Source: Aaosphaeria pasadenensis (lineage: Eukaryota; Ascomycota; Dothideomycetes; Pleosporales). From it: a DNA stretch of 64,000 bases. Below, piece by piece: positions 33,343 through 45,897 of this stretch. The notes beneath the pieces were generated by a model. That model saw only the letters and a list, made by a program, of their open reading frames with translations, ran no database searches and was not told where the DNA came from. Each line of letters opens with the position of its first letter. Positions within the stretch are counted from its first letter, which is position 1. Location: contig JAKLMB010000017.1 in the NCBI GenBank assembly GCA_022813625.1, positions 496,001 through 560,000 on the forward strand, given 5' to 3'. The position numbers and the translations under genes are program-made.

Positions 33343-33840
33343 CACAGCATCAGCCCACACTTGCCAGGGGATAACGTGTCAAGTTCAACCAACATTGCCC
33401 ATATCTAGGCCCAACACTGACAATGGTCGCACCATCAACGGCCCGAGTAAGAACTTTGAGGAGAAAGATCAAAAGGGAAAAATAATGAAGAAGTAAAAAT
33501 GATACAATGAACAAAACAATCTGTGGCTGACCCAGGCCTTACTATCTTACGATGAGTCTACCCAAACCGAAACCCTTTCAGCATCAATCGACTGCCTCGA
33601 ATCCACACTTTTGTTCTTATCGCACCCCTGCAGCCTTTACTACTCTTAGGAAACACCCCCTGCAGCACATCCTGATTAGTATTTCAGGACTATTACTTCT
33701 ACGGCACAAGCTAAACCTTACACAAACGCCCGGACGCTGATAGACCTAAACCCATGTGGCAAGACTCAAGAGTAGTCTCTGCACCCCTGTATCACATCCG
33801 CAAATCACCTTCCTTGCCTCGTCAAGAGCAGTGCTGCTCC

Positions 33841-34972
33841 TCATCGCGGCACCACTTCAGTGAATTGTGCCCAATCGCTTCCGAAGCTTTCGTAGTATTG
33901 CTCGGCATTGGATGTGACGAAAAGGTACTGGGCCTTCTTGCTCAATTCGTCAACGAACTTACGCATCGTGCTCTTGTCCTCGAGAGGTACTGAGTGTACC
34001 ATGTAGGAGTATTGAGACCTGTGGCTGGGGAGCTCTGCCAAAGCTTGCTCCTTGGTCTTATACTCCTCCAACGACTGCTCGAAAACGACGGAGATGTCGG
34101 TGTTCGTGTCATTGAAGCGTGAATCAGGTATAACGCCCGGGTTGCGAATTACCTGTGTCGTACGAAAAGTGGTTAGCAAGTGGGGTCATAGCGATTCGAT
34201 TGCCTTCCGGCGCCCGCTACTGCTAAGCTGCAGTATTCGCCGAGATTTGGGTGGGGGTCGAAGGAAAAGGTGCCATGCGCTTACTGTCTTCTTTCCCAAC
34301 AATCCACTCTCCTTGACTGCCTTGGTTGCCTGGAGCATGAAGTCGACCGCTTCCGCGGAGTACTGATGGGGTGATTCGTCGAAGAAAATTCCATGCATCG
34401 CAGTCAGATTGCTCTTGGAGAGCCACCCTGCATAGGTGGAAACCTCCGTCAGTACGTCGGTCAAGTTCCTCGAAGCGTAACCTGTGCGAACATATCCCAC
34501 AGTCTCCACATTCGGGTAGCCGTTGAGTTTCTCAATCTCAACTTGGTACTTTTCGTCGGGATACTGCGAAGAGCCGGGTCCACTGGCTGGGTTCACAATC
34601 ACCAAAAATTGCAACTGCGGGTTTGCTTTCAACCTGTATACTGTAGATCAGTAGCTGCGCTTTTCAGAGGAGTTCCAATTGTTGCACATACGAATCGTAG
34701 AGCGGGTTCCAGGTGGTCGTCTCGTCCGGGTAGATGTAGAGGGGCAGAATGACCGTCGCATCGTGTTTTCGTCCTCGTTTGGGTAGAATGACGGCCAGAG
34801 GAACGATGATCGCGATCAGAATCGCAATTGTCACTCCTGCGATGATCGCGATGCCCAAAGGTCGTTTGTAGAACGGTTTGGAATTCGTCGTCCTCCTCGA
34901 CGGCATCATTTTCGGTGCCTCAGAGGTATTCCAGTCCTGGAAATGCTTTGGAATATCAGAATCGCCTGCCAT
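33841..34972 (-). CDS. sph3: Spherulin-4/GH135 family protein, membrane-anchored form (Sph3-like)
   Basis: Three exons on the minus strand, 34972-34692, 34633-34285 and 34152-33841, giving 313 residues. About 37 cytosolic residues precede a single membrane helix (PLGIAIIAGVTIAILIAIIV, about residues 38-61), then the GH135 domain, so this is a type II membrane protein as described for A. fumigatus Sph3. Family motifs are VILPLYIYPDETTTW, FLVIVNPASGPG, VETVGYVRTGY and GIFFDESPHQY, with Asp179-Glu180 as the catalytic pair and a further Glu in ISVVFEQSLEEY. Introns (58 and 132 nt) sit at the same codons and phases (2 and 0) as in the paralogue at 29395. The gene is head-to-head with the giant glycosyltransferase gene, 585 bp apart. 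Confidence 0.92.
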
Positions 34973-35557
34973 TGTTGCTGCAACGAAGGGTGACAGCGAG
35001 CCGGCGAGGTGTGGGTTTCTCTATTCAACTGAAATCGAAATCATGAAAAAGCAACGCTGCTGACCGTCGAGGGCATGCTCACTATGGTCAACAGATCTCA
35101 CTAACCTAATAATAACACCAATACGAAGTTTCGCTTGACCTAAGCCCACTCTTTATCACGGACGGCTGAAAGTTTGCGCTAGTGTCGTCGCGCTTGTACC
35201 TAGCCAGGGGCCTCGATCAGTGGCACCATAGCCTGTGGCGCCTCGCCCAAACGCCGAGCTAGCTGTCACATACTGATTTGGCTTTAGGGGTTTCCGATCA
35301 TATTCTCGGCCCTCTGTAAAGTACCGCTGCAGATCCAGCCAAAAAGGTCCAAAAGGTCCAAAAGATTCTTGCCTTGAGCTCTGACCCGGGGCATCTGGTC
35401 TAGACAGACATGAGCTGAAGATCGGTTTCGTTCTTTCCGATTACCACACTCGCTTCTACAACTATATCTGTATCTTGGAGAGCTTCTCCATCCTTTCGTT
35501 ACTCTTGTTACCTTTTCCTTTTCTTTTGTTAGTTGTTCTGTTTATTGTCCTTCAACC
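34973..35557. promoter_or_regulatory. Divergent promoter region of sph3 and gtb3
   Basis: 585 bp between start codons facing away from each other. The part near 35450-35550 is a C/T-rich tract running into the gtb3 start, typical of highly transcribed fungal genes. Short GGTCCAAAA repeats occur near 35345-35365. Confidence 0.6.
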
Positions 35558-38500
35558 ATGAAGGAATCCTACTTGGGTCTCTCAGCCATCGGCTGGGAGA
35601 GGATGATGGGCTCTTGGTGGAATAAGGTGCGTCCACACGACCACGACACTTGGGATGAAAATGATGATGCTAACATTGCTTCAAGGTCATTGCATCATTT
35701 TTACTTGCAAGTGTTGTCCTAGGATCACTATACCTGCTCTACAGATCATTCCTCTCAGTCAAGAGATATTGGCTGGTATGTACCCCAGTCTCGTGCCATT
35801 CCCTCAACTCATCGCTAACACAACCCTCCATCAGTCGAGGAAACAACAAGTCACAGTTCCTGCTGCAGTTGCTCGTTACCTTAACCGTCTGCGAAGCTCT
35901 GTCAGGCCTCTGTCTATTCAGAAGGAGTCCACTTCTGAACTGAAGTCCTTTGGTGTTTATCTTGGAAACTTCTCCAGCCCTCCCACCCCCGCTCAGGCTC
36001 GTCTCCTCACACAATGGGACGTCGTCGTCTTGAACCCTCTCGAGCAAGGAGTCGTCAACGTTCTCAACTCGCATAAGTCTACCTCTGTACATACTCTTGG
36101 TCGACTAAACGTTCGTTCGCTTGCAGAGTCCGAATCCAGCACCAGCAGCGATGAAATCATTCGCTCTCTTGGTCTCGTGGTCGACGCCATCACCAAACAT
36201 TTCAAGAGCTCTCAGGATGCTTACTCGCCTTTCACTGGTGTTCTCCTCGCCAACTTCTCGGAGCACTTCCAGGGTCCCATTTTGAATGAGTTGGTCAGGT
36301 ACATCTCTGCCCTCGGCCTTGGAGTCTGGCTCGAGATGTCGCCACCTGTATACCTCACCGAGCGTCAAGCTTTGGATATCAACATGAAGTCCATTCAGGG
36401 TATCGTCTACCGCAATGCTACCACACGATCCGATGGCGACCGCCAGAACTTCCATCAGATGGAGGCCATGCGTACCGTCCAGCGCGCTGTTGCAGCGCAA
36501 AGAGTCCCACACGGCCCACCCGTCATGACCTGGGAGACTATCGACGATGGTGTTGAGCATCAGTACGCTGTTACTCAGCGAAGCTTCAACTGGGCACGAT
36601 TCAACAGCGCACTCCCCTGGATTGGTACCACCTCCGCTCTCGTCGATGCTGATATTGCCGCTGCTCAGACCGTCACGGAACAACCGCTTGGTGCCCTCAT
36701 GTGGCTGAAGGGAGACAAGAACATGAAGGCCCACAATATCTGGCGTGAGAACGATGTCATTACCGCCAGCACTGGTGAGAACGCTCATCTTTTCGACTCG
36801 CTTCACGCTTTCATCCCCGACCTCAACTCCAAGCTCCGATTTTTGCCCGGATCCGCCAACAGGTCCAGCACTGGAAAGGCCAAAGCCGACCAACCTCCTC
36901 GCTACTCCCAGGCTCTCAAGGACACCCAGACCAACCCCTTGTCGACCTCCGCCCAAGGAGACGATTTCACCGGACTTGGCTGCTTCCAACTTGGAATCGA
37001 TGTTACTGCCGACGCTTTCGCCGAGCTACTCCAGGCTCAGCGCAACTTGAGGGACCTCGACCTCCTCAACCCCGTCAAGCCTGAGGAACTACAAGAAATT
37101 CGCCAAAAGCTCGAGGTTCTCGTCGAGGGACAAAGCTCCAGGGCTCTCTCCCCCAGCGCGAACTCAGCTGTCCACGAGCTGCTGAACCTCCTCTCCGCCG
37201 AAGATGAAACCTATGGTCCACGTCTACAAGTCTTCATAGGACTTCACTCCGGATTCCAGACCGGCTCCGATGTTCAGTTCTGGGGTCTCTACGATGTAGA
37301 TGCCAGCTCTGGTGGTTTGAACATTTACCTCTCTGGTTTTGCCTCTGACCGCGCAAGCGCCATTTTGCACACATTCTTGTCCAGCCGTGGATGCACCCGC
37401 ACCGAGTGTTTCATGGGTGAGGTCGCTTTGGCTGAGCAGAGTGGTACTGCTTCAAAGAAGTGGCTTCTGCCCGAACGCATTGTCAACGATCTTCAGAAAT
37501 TGTCACCAACGGAGGCCATTCTCCTGCGCCGACGCCTCACTGTCAAGTCCGACGACGACTCTTTCCTCCTCACTCGCATTCGCGATTGCTGCGAGTACCA
37601 GCTGATCGACGTTCCTTCCCTGGCTCAATTGCGTGCCCTCAACTCCACAGCCTATCTCCGTGGTGATCTGTCACCCGAGGACCTCGTTGAGTCTCGCCTG
37701 ACCTGGCTCCACGAGAAGGGCTTCTGGCACCCTAACCCTGCTGTTGCTACTCAACTCTTCCGTGAGGTCGATTCCCGTCTCCATGAGATCCTCATGAACG
37801 GAGAGAGCGAGACCTACGAGCAGCTCGGAACCACCCTGCAAGCCATCTGCCAGGCCGAGCACATTGATGCCGGTGCTGATCTCTTCGCCCTTGCCGTCTT
37901 CTGTGCCTTCCGCAAGCTTGCCCTCGATGAGATCTACCTAGAGGTCATGGACCGTAATGCCTTCCCCAATCACGCCACCGATCAGGCAGCTTGTTTCGCT
38001 GAGAATTTCGCCGTCGGCTCGCGTTGCGATTCCTTCTTCGATATTACGCCTAGAGTCCTCGGAAAGATCATTTCTGACCGTTACCGAGCATACTACATGA
38101 AGTACCAACCTCCATCGCGTGATGATGGATACACTGAGCTACCAACCGCCTACGCTGCCATGCAAATCGACTCCGATCCCGATTACGGTACTGAAGAGGT
38201 GTCCTCTGTCTACAAGGTCACTTTCTTGGGTATCTTCGCTGTACCTGCCCTCATCGATATCATGTTGCTTACAACGATCGGACGTGGACTTTACCTGACT
38301 ACATTCATGACATCCATGCAAAAGACCATGGCCACTACCGCTTTGATGTTGGCCTTGCTCGTCTGTGGTGCTGTTGGTTCCTGGATTTCTTCTGGAGGTT
38401 GCTACTACATCTACGCCAGTGCCTTCCCCGCGATGAACATGTTTGTGCTCACCCGTTTCGTCGCTGGTGTTGCCCTCATTCTTCTCGGAGGCTCGCTCTC

Positions 38501-41500
38501 GCTTCTTGTTGCTGGTATCACCCAGGGCATTCTCAACGCTTTGGTCTTCGTCTTCTACTTTGCCATGCTCTCGACCTACCTCCTGACGCTTTCTGCGCTC
38601 TCTATCTACCAGGTCCCTGGCTCAAGCTTCCAGTCTGGTCGTTCCGTCATCATGGCCTGCATTCCCATTCTGTTCATCTCACCGGTGCTCACGATCTGGG
38701 TGCAGCACGATATTGCTGTCTACGTTTGCGTCTTGACAACATTCTTGGCTTCTCTCCTCTTCGGTGCTCGTAAGATCATGTCTCAATGGGCAACTTGGTA
38801 TCTCAACATTCCCGTTGTCACCGACGCCGAAGTCGTCAGCTGGTACGCAAAGCAGCGCGGAATCTCCGAGTCTGGCGATGGTTTGAAGGGACTCGGCGCC
38901 ACTGGCCTTCCACGAAAGGAGCTACATGCTGCCGTTGTGAAGGATGCCAACCGTGCTTTCTGGACTAGAGCCTCGAAAGATCCTCTCGTCAGCAGACTTT
39001 CTGGAGGTTACGAGTCGACCAAGTTCCTCATGTCCTGGTACTGCCGTCACAGGCGAACCGCAATGCCTTTGGCCTACAGCCCCACCTGGAACTTGACCCT
39101 CAAGGCAGGTCTCGAGAACATCACCAACATGCAAAAGGGTTTGAAATTGCACAGTGCTTTCCTCCATTGGCGCCATACCGGTGCTGATGTGTGGTCTGGA
39201 ATCCTCTACTTCGTCGTCGCTCTTCTTGACAAATGGGCCGCCCTCGTCTCTGGTGGAGCTCTCGTTGGATTGTCTGCAGCCGGCTCTGAAGAGTTCCGCT
39301 TGGCTGTCGGTTTCGGTCTTTGCTACTATCTCATTGGTGCAGTTTCCCTGGATGCAGTCTCCCAGCCTCTCTGGACGGCTGCCAACGAGAACACAATTCA
39401 GCCCATCACATCCGTCAAGTTCCTCCGACAAGCTACTAAGAATGACCGGAAGGCTCGCCGCATCCTCTACTGGACCAATCTCGTCAAGTTCTTCTTCTTG
39501 CACATCTGGGGTATTGCAATCACGAGTGCGCTCATGTGGACTTTCAACACTTCCAAGAATGCTACAATCTTGTACCTTGCATACCTCGGCGCTTACACCG
39601 GTTTGCTATGGTACCAGTACAACAAGATCTATTGCGGCATGAAGGGTGCCCAGTGTCTTGCTGTTGCTTCCATCCTTGGTCTTCCCGTAGGAATTGCTCT
39701 CCACAAGACTCTTCCTTTGTGGACATACAGTGGAGTCGTCGCTTTGTCTTTCGGTACCTGGGTCGCCGCCATCCACTCAATGTTCCTTTCCGACATCGGT
39801 CTTCCAATTTTCTGGAAGTCTCGATCGGTTGACGTTTCGGAGAGCACAGAAAAGGATACCAAGGTCGCTACCTCCTACTCTTGCAGTGCGCTTGAGCCTT
39901 ACCCCCAGCTTTCCCAAGCTACCTTGGCTAAGGCCTTCGAAGCTCTCGGCGATCTTGATGCTGAACAGCGCTTTACGTTGAATCCCTCTAAGCACCCCGG
40001 CGCTAGGGTTGTCGATCATCTCGTGCCCCAAAGCCGATCCGCAAAGTCTTACCTCATTGAGGCCGCTTTCCCAACCGCATCGCAATTGATTCAAAAGACG
40101 ATTGAGCTTTGGAACAATGGACAAACCGTTGTGGAACTCGTTGGAGCCCGACACTTCCCTCAACTTGATCAGAAGCTTGGAACCATTACCCAGATGAAGG
40201 GCAACCGCCTCCACATCTACGTTGCTCTCGGAAAGGATTTGGTCAACGATGCATGGACAATGAACATCCAGCGAAACGCTAAGATCATCGCTGAAGCGCT
40301 CGTTCAAGCCTCCTGCGAACATCATTTTGGTCTCTCACACGATCACGCAATGCTCTCCAGTCTTCTCGTTGTTGAAGAGGCAGAATTTGAGACTTTCAAC
40401 CTTCCTGAGGGAATCAAGCGCCAGATCGAGTCGTCTGCACCTGAGCGACTCCGGGTTGTCAGCAACGGGAACGTGACAATGCTCAAGTATCTTCTCCTCG
40501 GCGTTGATTGCGAACGTGAATGGGACGATCTGCCAAGCACAATCAGGGCCTTCTTGCTCAAACGCTGCGCAGGACAATATCAGCCCCTTGGCCCTGACGA
40601 AGAGCAATGGATCCAATCCAGGGTTTCTCCAAAGGATCGCATTGGTGCTGACGAATTCGTTGCTCGCTTCAACCTTGGAGCCACATTGGCTGCTTCTGTA
40701 GATGCATACGCCAAGGCATTTGGACTTCCCAATGGTCCCTACGAAGAGGAAGTTGACGCTCAAAGTATCAACTCTGACTACCAGAGGCTCATCACCCCAA
40801 CTACGCCTGATACGCCTGCCACAAAACGATTCATTCAACGCTCTCGCCAGATCTTCAATGCATGCATTAAGTTCTTGATTCTTGCGCTCGTCGCGGATCC
40901 AGAGTACCAACGTGAATTGGACTACATGCTTCGCGATCAGCCCTGGATCATTCATTGGCCCATTACCTTCTTCCTCAATGGCATTTGGTCGTTCTGCAAG
41001 TTCCTTCAAGGCATCATCATCCCCACCGTTCTCTTCCACAGGCGCAAGAATGTTGCACAGCTCCAGAGTAACATGAAGGGAATGAAGACCATTCTCAAGA
41101 GCAACCGTGTCATCATTGAGTCCCTCAAGGGCCCCTCCACTTGCTTCTGGACTGCTCAGTCTGACGGCAGCATCCGCCTGGCTCAGTACAATGGACGACA
41201 CGACAGCGAACCAGCCGAGTCCAAGCAGCTCGTTGCAGTCAACACTTATGCTGAGAGGTTCCGCCTTCGCCAACGCGAGGAGTACCGCGGTGAGAAGCTT
41301 ATCAACATGTTCACCTATGAGTATCCCGAGAACAACAAACGCTCCAAGCTTCCTATCCAGCGTCAATGCGTCAAGGGTGACCTTCACGGCCAGATTGTCC
41401 AGTACGATGAGAGAGGTTACATCACCACCGGTTCCACTTTCCGCAGCTCTGATCCAGTTCAATTCACCTACTGGTACCGCAGGAGTGCTAAGTTCGATGA

Positions 41501-44117
41501 CGAATTGCTTCGCGGCGAGTACGTCCTTCCCCACATGACCATCCGAATCATGTGGAGTATGCCTCCTCGGGATCATCCAGAGCGATTGGATGATTGGGTT
41601 CCATTCACCAAGGTCACTGAAGCTACATTCATCCAGGGTCCTGACGTCTACCACGCTTCATGGGCTTACGAGCACAAGTTCCACCCAGAGATCACGACAA
41701 CACTCAACGGTAACACCATCGACACTCCCCCTATGATTAAGGATGATTGGTTCCATGTCTTGCAGAAGCCTGAAAGGTGCTCCTTCGTTAGCGACAACCC
41801 TGTCCTTGCCTTCTCATCCGTCAAGTCCAACTTCTTCACCCGTCTTCTCCGTCTCAACGTCAAGCGCTACCCAATCTCCACTTCTCACGCTCGCACCCAA
41901 TTGTGGAAGCTCTGGAAGAATGGACGAGACCTCGATGCTATCACTGCTAGGTGGATTGACGAGGATCTCGTGCGATCTGACAGCATCTTGAAGTCGTACT
42001 GGCGAAACCGCGATCTTGGTCTTCTCTCTCGCGCAAAGGCCTACCTTGACGCCCATTCCGATACCATCATGGCACGAACTGATGTCGATCCCGAGATCTC
42101 TGCTTGGCTACATATCGCATACAAAATTGCCGATTACTACAGCTTCGGACAGGGTGGTGACTCTACCATCAATACCAGGACACTCAGCGGACAAATGCAG
42201 GATAGCGATGACGAACTCCACATTCTCGCTATGGACACTTCCACTTGGCCCAACGAACCTGGCGGTGTCTCTGCTTGTCGTCGTGATATGGTCAACGATC
42301 TCAAGACTATCAAATGGTCTGTTGTCGCTGAAACTGCCAATGACTACGGTGTACCACGTTTCCAGATTGAGCGCAATGTCAAGTCTCTTACGGTTCTACC
42401 TCTTTGGGGTTTGGATTTCTTGAACCCTACCCATGGTGTCCTTCGCAATACTTTGGACTCGGAAATCGTTGAAAGGACCCACGATACCAGCATTGAGGAT
42501 ATCAAGAAGAACTTCATTCCTATCCTCACAAGCTTGGTTACCTGCGCTCGCGCTCTCCACCCCACCCGCGAAATCATCGAAGAGGCCACCAAGGCATTGG
42601 TCGACCTGAACACTTACTTCGAGGGTCCCCGTAACTACAACGTGGTTTGGAACAGCGACATCGTCAAGTCTGTGTGGCGCGAACTTTGGCTCACTGAGGA
42701 CCAGGAGGACACCCTCAAGGTTTCCGAGTGGTGGGATTACGAGAAGCCAACCATGCAGCAACTCGATCAAGCCTTGAACATGTGGCATCGTTATCTCTTC
42801 ATTTTCTCCATTCCCGTCCCCGAGAAGATTCCCGACGTTTTCCAAGCATCTCACCATTTCACTGGTGCCACCTACGGTATTCTCTGCAAGGTCAAGCGCA
42901 ATGTCACTCTCCACGTCTGGGATCACTGCATCAGTTTCCGAGAGTTCACCACTTTCATGTCCTCTGCCGTCTCCTTCGACATGCCTTTCGTCAACAGTTC
43001 CCTCATGTCTTTGGGCCATCTCTCCTGTGTCCTTCTCGAGCATCACGCAGACGTTGTCCTTCCTTGCGCTGCTTACTTCAATCCCGGCTGGGAAGTCGAA
43101 CTTGGTACTGCTGAGGGTGCTCTCGAGCATCGCAAGACCTTCGCCCGCAAGATCGACCCTGTCGTCAACGGTATCTGCAACATGGAGAAATTCGAGCCTA
43201 TCAAGAAGATCAAGACTGACACTCCTACCGTGGTCATGTTGTCCCATATTCAATTCGTCAAGGACATCAAGAACGCTATCATGGCCACCGATCTCATCGT
43301 CAACAAGTGGGGCTTCAGCGACTACCAGCTACACATCTACGGAGACATGGAGCGCGCTGCCGGTCACTCAACTGAATGTCAAGAATTGATCGCTTCCAAG
43401 GGTCTCCAAGATCACTGCATTCTCAAGGGTCTCGGAAATGCTTCTCTTGTCTTGCAAGATGCCTGGGTCTTCCTCAACTCCTCCATCTCTGAGGGTCTTC
43501 CTTTGGCTATGGGTGAAGCCGCCTTGACAGGTGTGCCGGTCGTCTGTACCGATGTCGGTGCCTCTTTCTGCGTTGTTACTGATGGCAAGACTGGCGACCA
43601 GTTCAGTGAAGTCGTTCCCCCCAACGATTCTGAATCGCTCGCCCGTGCTCAAATCAACATTCTGGCTCTTCTTGGTCGCTGGGCAGTACACGCCGAGGAC
43701 GCCCCAGGTGTTGAGGCTCCTATCCTCTCCTATCCCAACCCATCTCCCGAGGAGGTCAAGCAGATCTCTGACCGCATGTACGAGAAGAAGGAGCATCGTC
43801 GTAAGCTCGGTATGATGGGACGTGACAACGTCTTGAACAACTTCTCTGCCGATCGTTACCTCCGCGAGCACGAACAGATGCTCTGGATTGGCAAGTACCG
43901 CAGCCCCGTCTACCGCGCTCGCAACAGCAACATCTTGCCTTCCAACAGTTCCAGCTTCTGGTTCGGAAAGGAGAAGATGACCTTCGGTGCCACTGTGGAC
44001 GCCATGTCCACACCACCAAGAACCCCAAGGTTGGCACCCGAGAGGTGGAGCTCAGCTCCTTCCTCCAGGGCTTCCAGTATTCGTTGGTTCAAGGAGAAAC
44101 CATCGACCCCTTGGTAG
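35558..44117 (+). CDS. gtb3: Giant membrane glycosyltransferase with C-terminal GT4 domain, Gtb3-like
   Basis: Three exons, 35558-35626, 35686-35775 and 35835-44117, giving 2,813 residues. The two 59-nt introns (with GCTAAC branch elements) precede an 8.3-kb uninterrupted exon. In order: an N-terminal membrane helix (about 24-44); a soluble region (~60-400) with alternating strand-like segments such as FGVYLGNF, WDVVVLNPL and GVWLEMSPP, resembling a glycosidase-type barrel; two clusters of membrane helices (~848-1035 and ~1170-1380); a long middle region; and a GT4 domain (~2510-2730) with the E-x7-E motif in SEGLPLAMGEAALTGVPVV. The C-terminal tail is basic and Ser/Pro-rich. The GT4 part recalls bacterial PelF. 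In A. fumigatus the equivalent protein polymerises and exports galactosaminogalactan; the epimerase and GH135 neighbours support that assignment. Confidence 0.88.
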
Positions 44118-44435
44118 CGCAAAAGCTAAAAACATTTGCATTTTCATTTTCACTCGCTTTTCCTTTTTTACATGTAAATAACGCCAGGAAATTGTTATTA
44201 CCTTATACCAACGGGATTGTTTAGTCGGTTTTGGATTTAATCATGGTTCTCTACGGGTGGTTTATAACGAGAAACCAAACGGCCTCTGCATCTTTCTATA
44301 AATACTTAATGACCTAATCTCAATAATAGATATTGAAAGAAAATTAGATTGGAAATAACAAATAAATAAATATTTCAAACATTATACTATCATCCCTATT
44401 GGTGTCGTGGTTCATAATAGAAAGTGATCAATAAT
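44118..44435. other. Convergent intergenic region, AT-rich
   Basis: 3' flanks of gtb3 (+) and the O-methyltransferase gene (-). AT-rich with no open frame of note. Confidence 0.65.
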
Positions 44436-45897
44436 CTAGCCTCTCCAAACAGCCTCGATGATGTAGAAGTTCTTCTGAGCATCCGTCTTCAAAGGCTGGA
44501 CCTCGAAGCGCTTATCCGCAGCCTCGACATACTTCCTCCAGTCTCCCTCAGCCTTCTCCGTGGAGTTAAAGAGCGCCATCAACCTCAAATCCGGGCCCGA
44601 TCCCCACGATCTTATTGACTTCGGCAGCACGATCTCCGACTCGCCCCTGTTGCCAATGTACTCAAGCAAGATGACGCGGGCCCCCGGCTTCAAGGCAGGG
44701 GTGAGCTGTCTCAGGATGTGCACGATGTTGTCCTCGGTGTAGTCGTGGAAGATCATCTTGAAGACGTAGATGTCGGCGTCCTTGACAGGCTGCTCGTTGA
44801 AGAAGCTGTGCGCCGAGTACGTGACGCGCGACTTGTACTCGTCGGGCACGTACTTGTCGAATTCGGACTCCACGTTGGGGAGATCCTGGACGGTGACCTT
44901 CAGGTCGGGGTATGTTTTGGCGAGGACGACAGCGTCGTGGCCGGCGGAGCCACCAACCTGCGAAATGTCAGTAGGGAGGAGGAAATAGTTGGAGGTGGAA
45001 TGCTACTTACGTCGACGACGTGTGCTGCGCCTGCGGCCTTCCAGTCACAGAGATCGAGAATGACATTGTCTAGCTTGAAGATATCCTTCAGATACCTCAT
45101 GAAACCGGTATACTTCTTGCTACGCCATCCCGTACCGCTCTCGAGGAACTCCCAGGGCGACGAGTGGCCCTCGTAGAGCTTTCCAGAGTGCAGCAAGGCG
45201 AAGGCAGTCTCCTCCTGCTTCGTCGCCAATTGCTTCTTGCCGACATTGTATTTCTCCAGTGCGTCCTTCAGGACCAAAGTTGGGGGCGTCTGCTCGTCGA
45301 GCGCGGAGTGGACGAGGCTCTGGAGACCCTCGCTCCTCGCCAGCGCGGCAGTGCGCGCCGTGTGCTTGATTCGAGTATTGGCTTTGCCTGGGTTGGTCTC
45401 CGCGAACAGGTTGACGTTGGTGGAGTGGAGCAGAATGCGGGTCACGACGTCTACTGGGAGCTTGACGCGCTCGGCGATCTCGGCGTAGGATGCGTCGCCG
45501 TCGAGAGGCACCGCGTCCCAGAAGTTGAAGTGGTTTAGGACGTTGAGGGATGAGAGGTCGGAGGGAGCCTGTAGCTCTGGTGGTTAGCCTACAGGTATCT
45601 GGTAACTTTTCTGTATGAGCAGCTACTAACCTGGGCAACCCAGTTGAAGATGCTCTCGCTCGGCCCCTGGACCAGCATGGTCAGGTCCTGCAATGCATCT
45701 AGAAGCACTTGTCGCTTGAAGAAAAGATCAGGCGACAGCTCTGGGAAGAATTGTTCACTATCTGCGCTGAGTGTAGGCGTTGGTAGCTTCTTCTCCTCGA
45801 TGTACTTGTTGATCTCTGATGTGAGCTCATTGACCTTAGCCGTGAGGCTGGCAATGGTGGGTTTCTCTTGAGTCTCAGCCATTTTGGTTTCCACCAC
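44436..45897 (-). CDS. SAM-dependent O-methyltransferase (COMT-like)
   Basis: Three exons on the minus strand, 45897-45631, 45568-45011 and 44957-44436, giving 448 residues (443 if the second Met at 45882 is used). Introns of 62 and 53 nt are phase 0. The N-terminal half is a helical, winged-helix-like dimerisation domain, preceded by a predicted coiled coil (residues ~15-40). The C-terminal half is a Rossmann methyltransferase: SAM motif I VVDVGGSAGHDAV (the second intron falls inside it), acidic VTVQDLP after strand 2, and FHDYTED with the His expected to be the catalytic base. Such cation-independent enzymes often decorate phenolic secondary metabolites, but no biosynthetic core gene is nearby, so its substrate is unknown. 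Confidence 0.9.

Larger units (their letters stand above)
30571..33840. other. Convergent intergenic region between the two GH135 genes (3.3 kb)
   Basis: I find no gene here and no recognisable remnant of the other GAG-cluster families. Open frames at 30839-31144, 31725-32270 and on the minus strand at 31259-31678 have no domain character. Two microsatellites are present (30617 and 33307). Confidence 0.55.

Noticed and set aside
36105..43253. Long minus-strand open frames inside gtb3 (36105-36989, 40335-41654, 42396-43253)
   Set aside because: They mirror the codon bias of the sense gene, have no recognisable domain or promoter, and the sense frame is certain from its GT4 domain.
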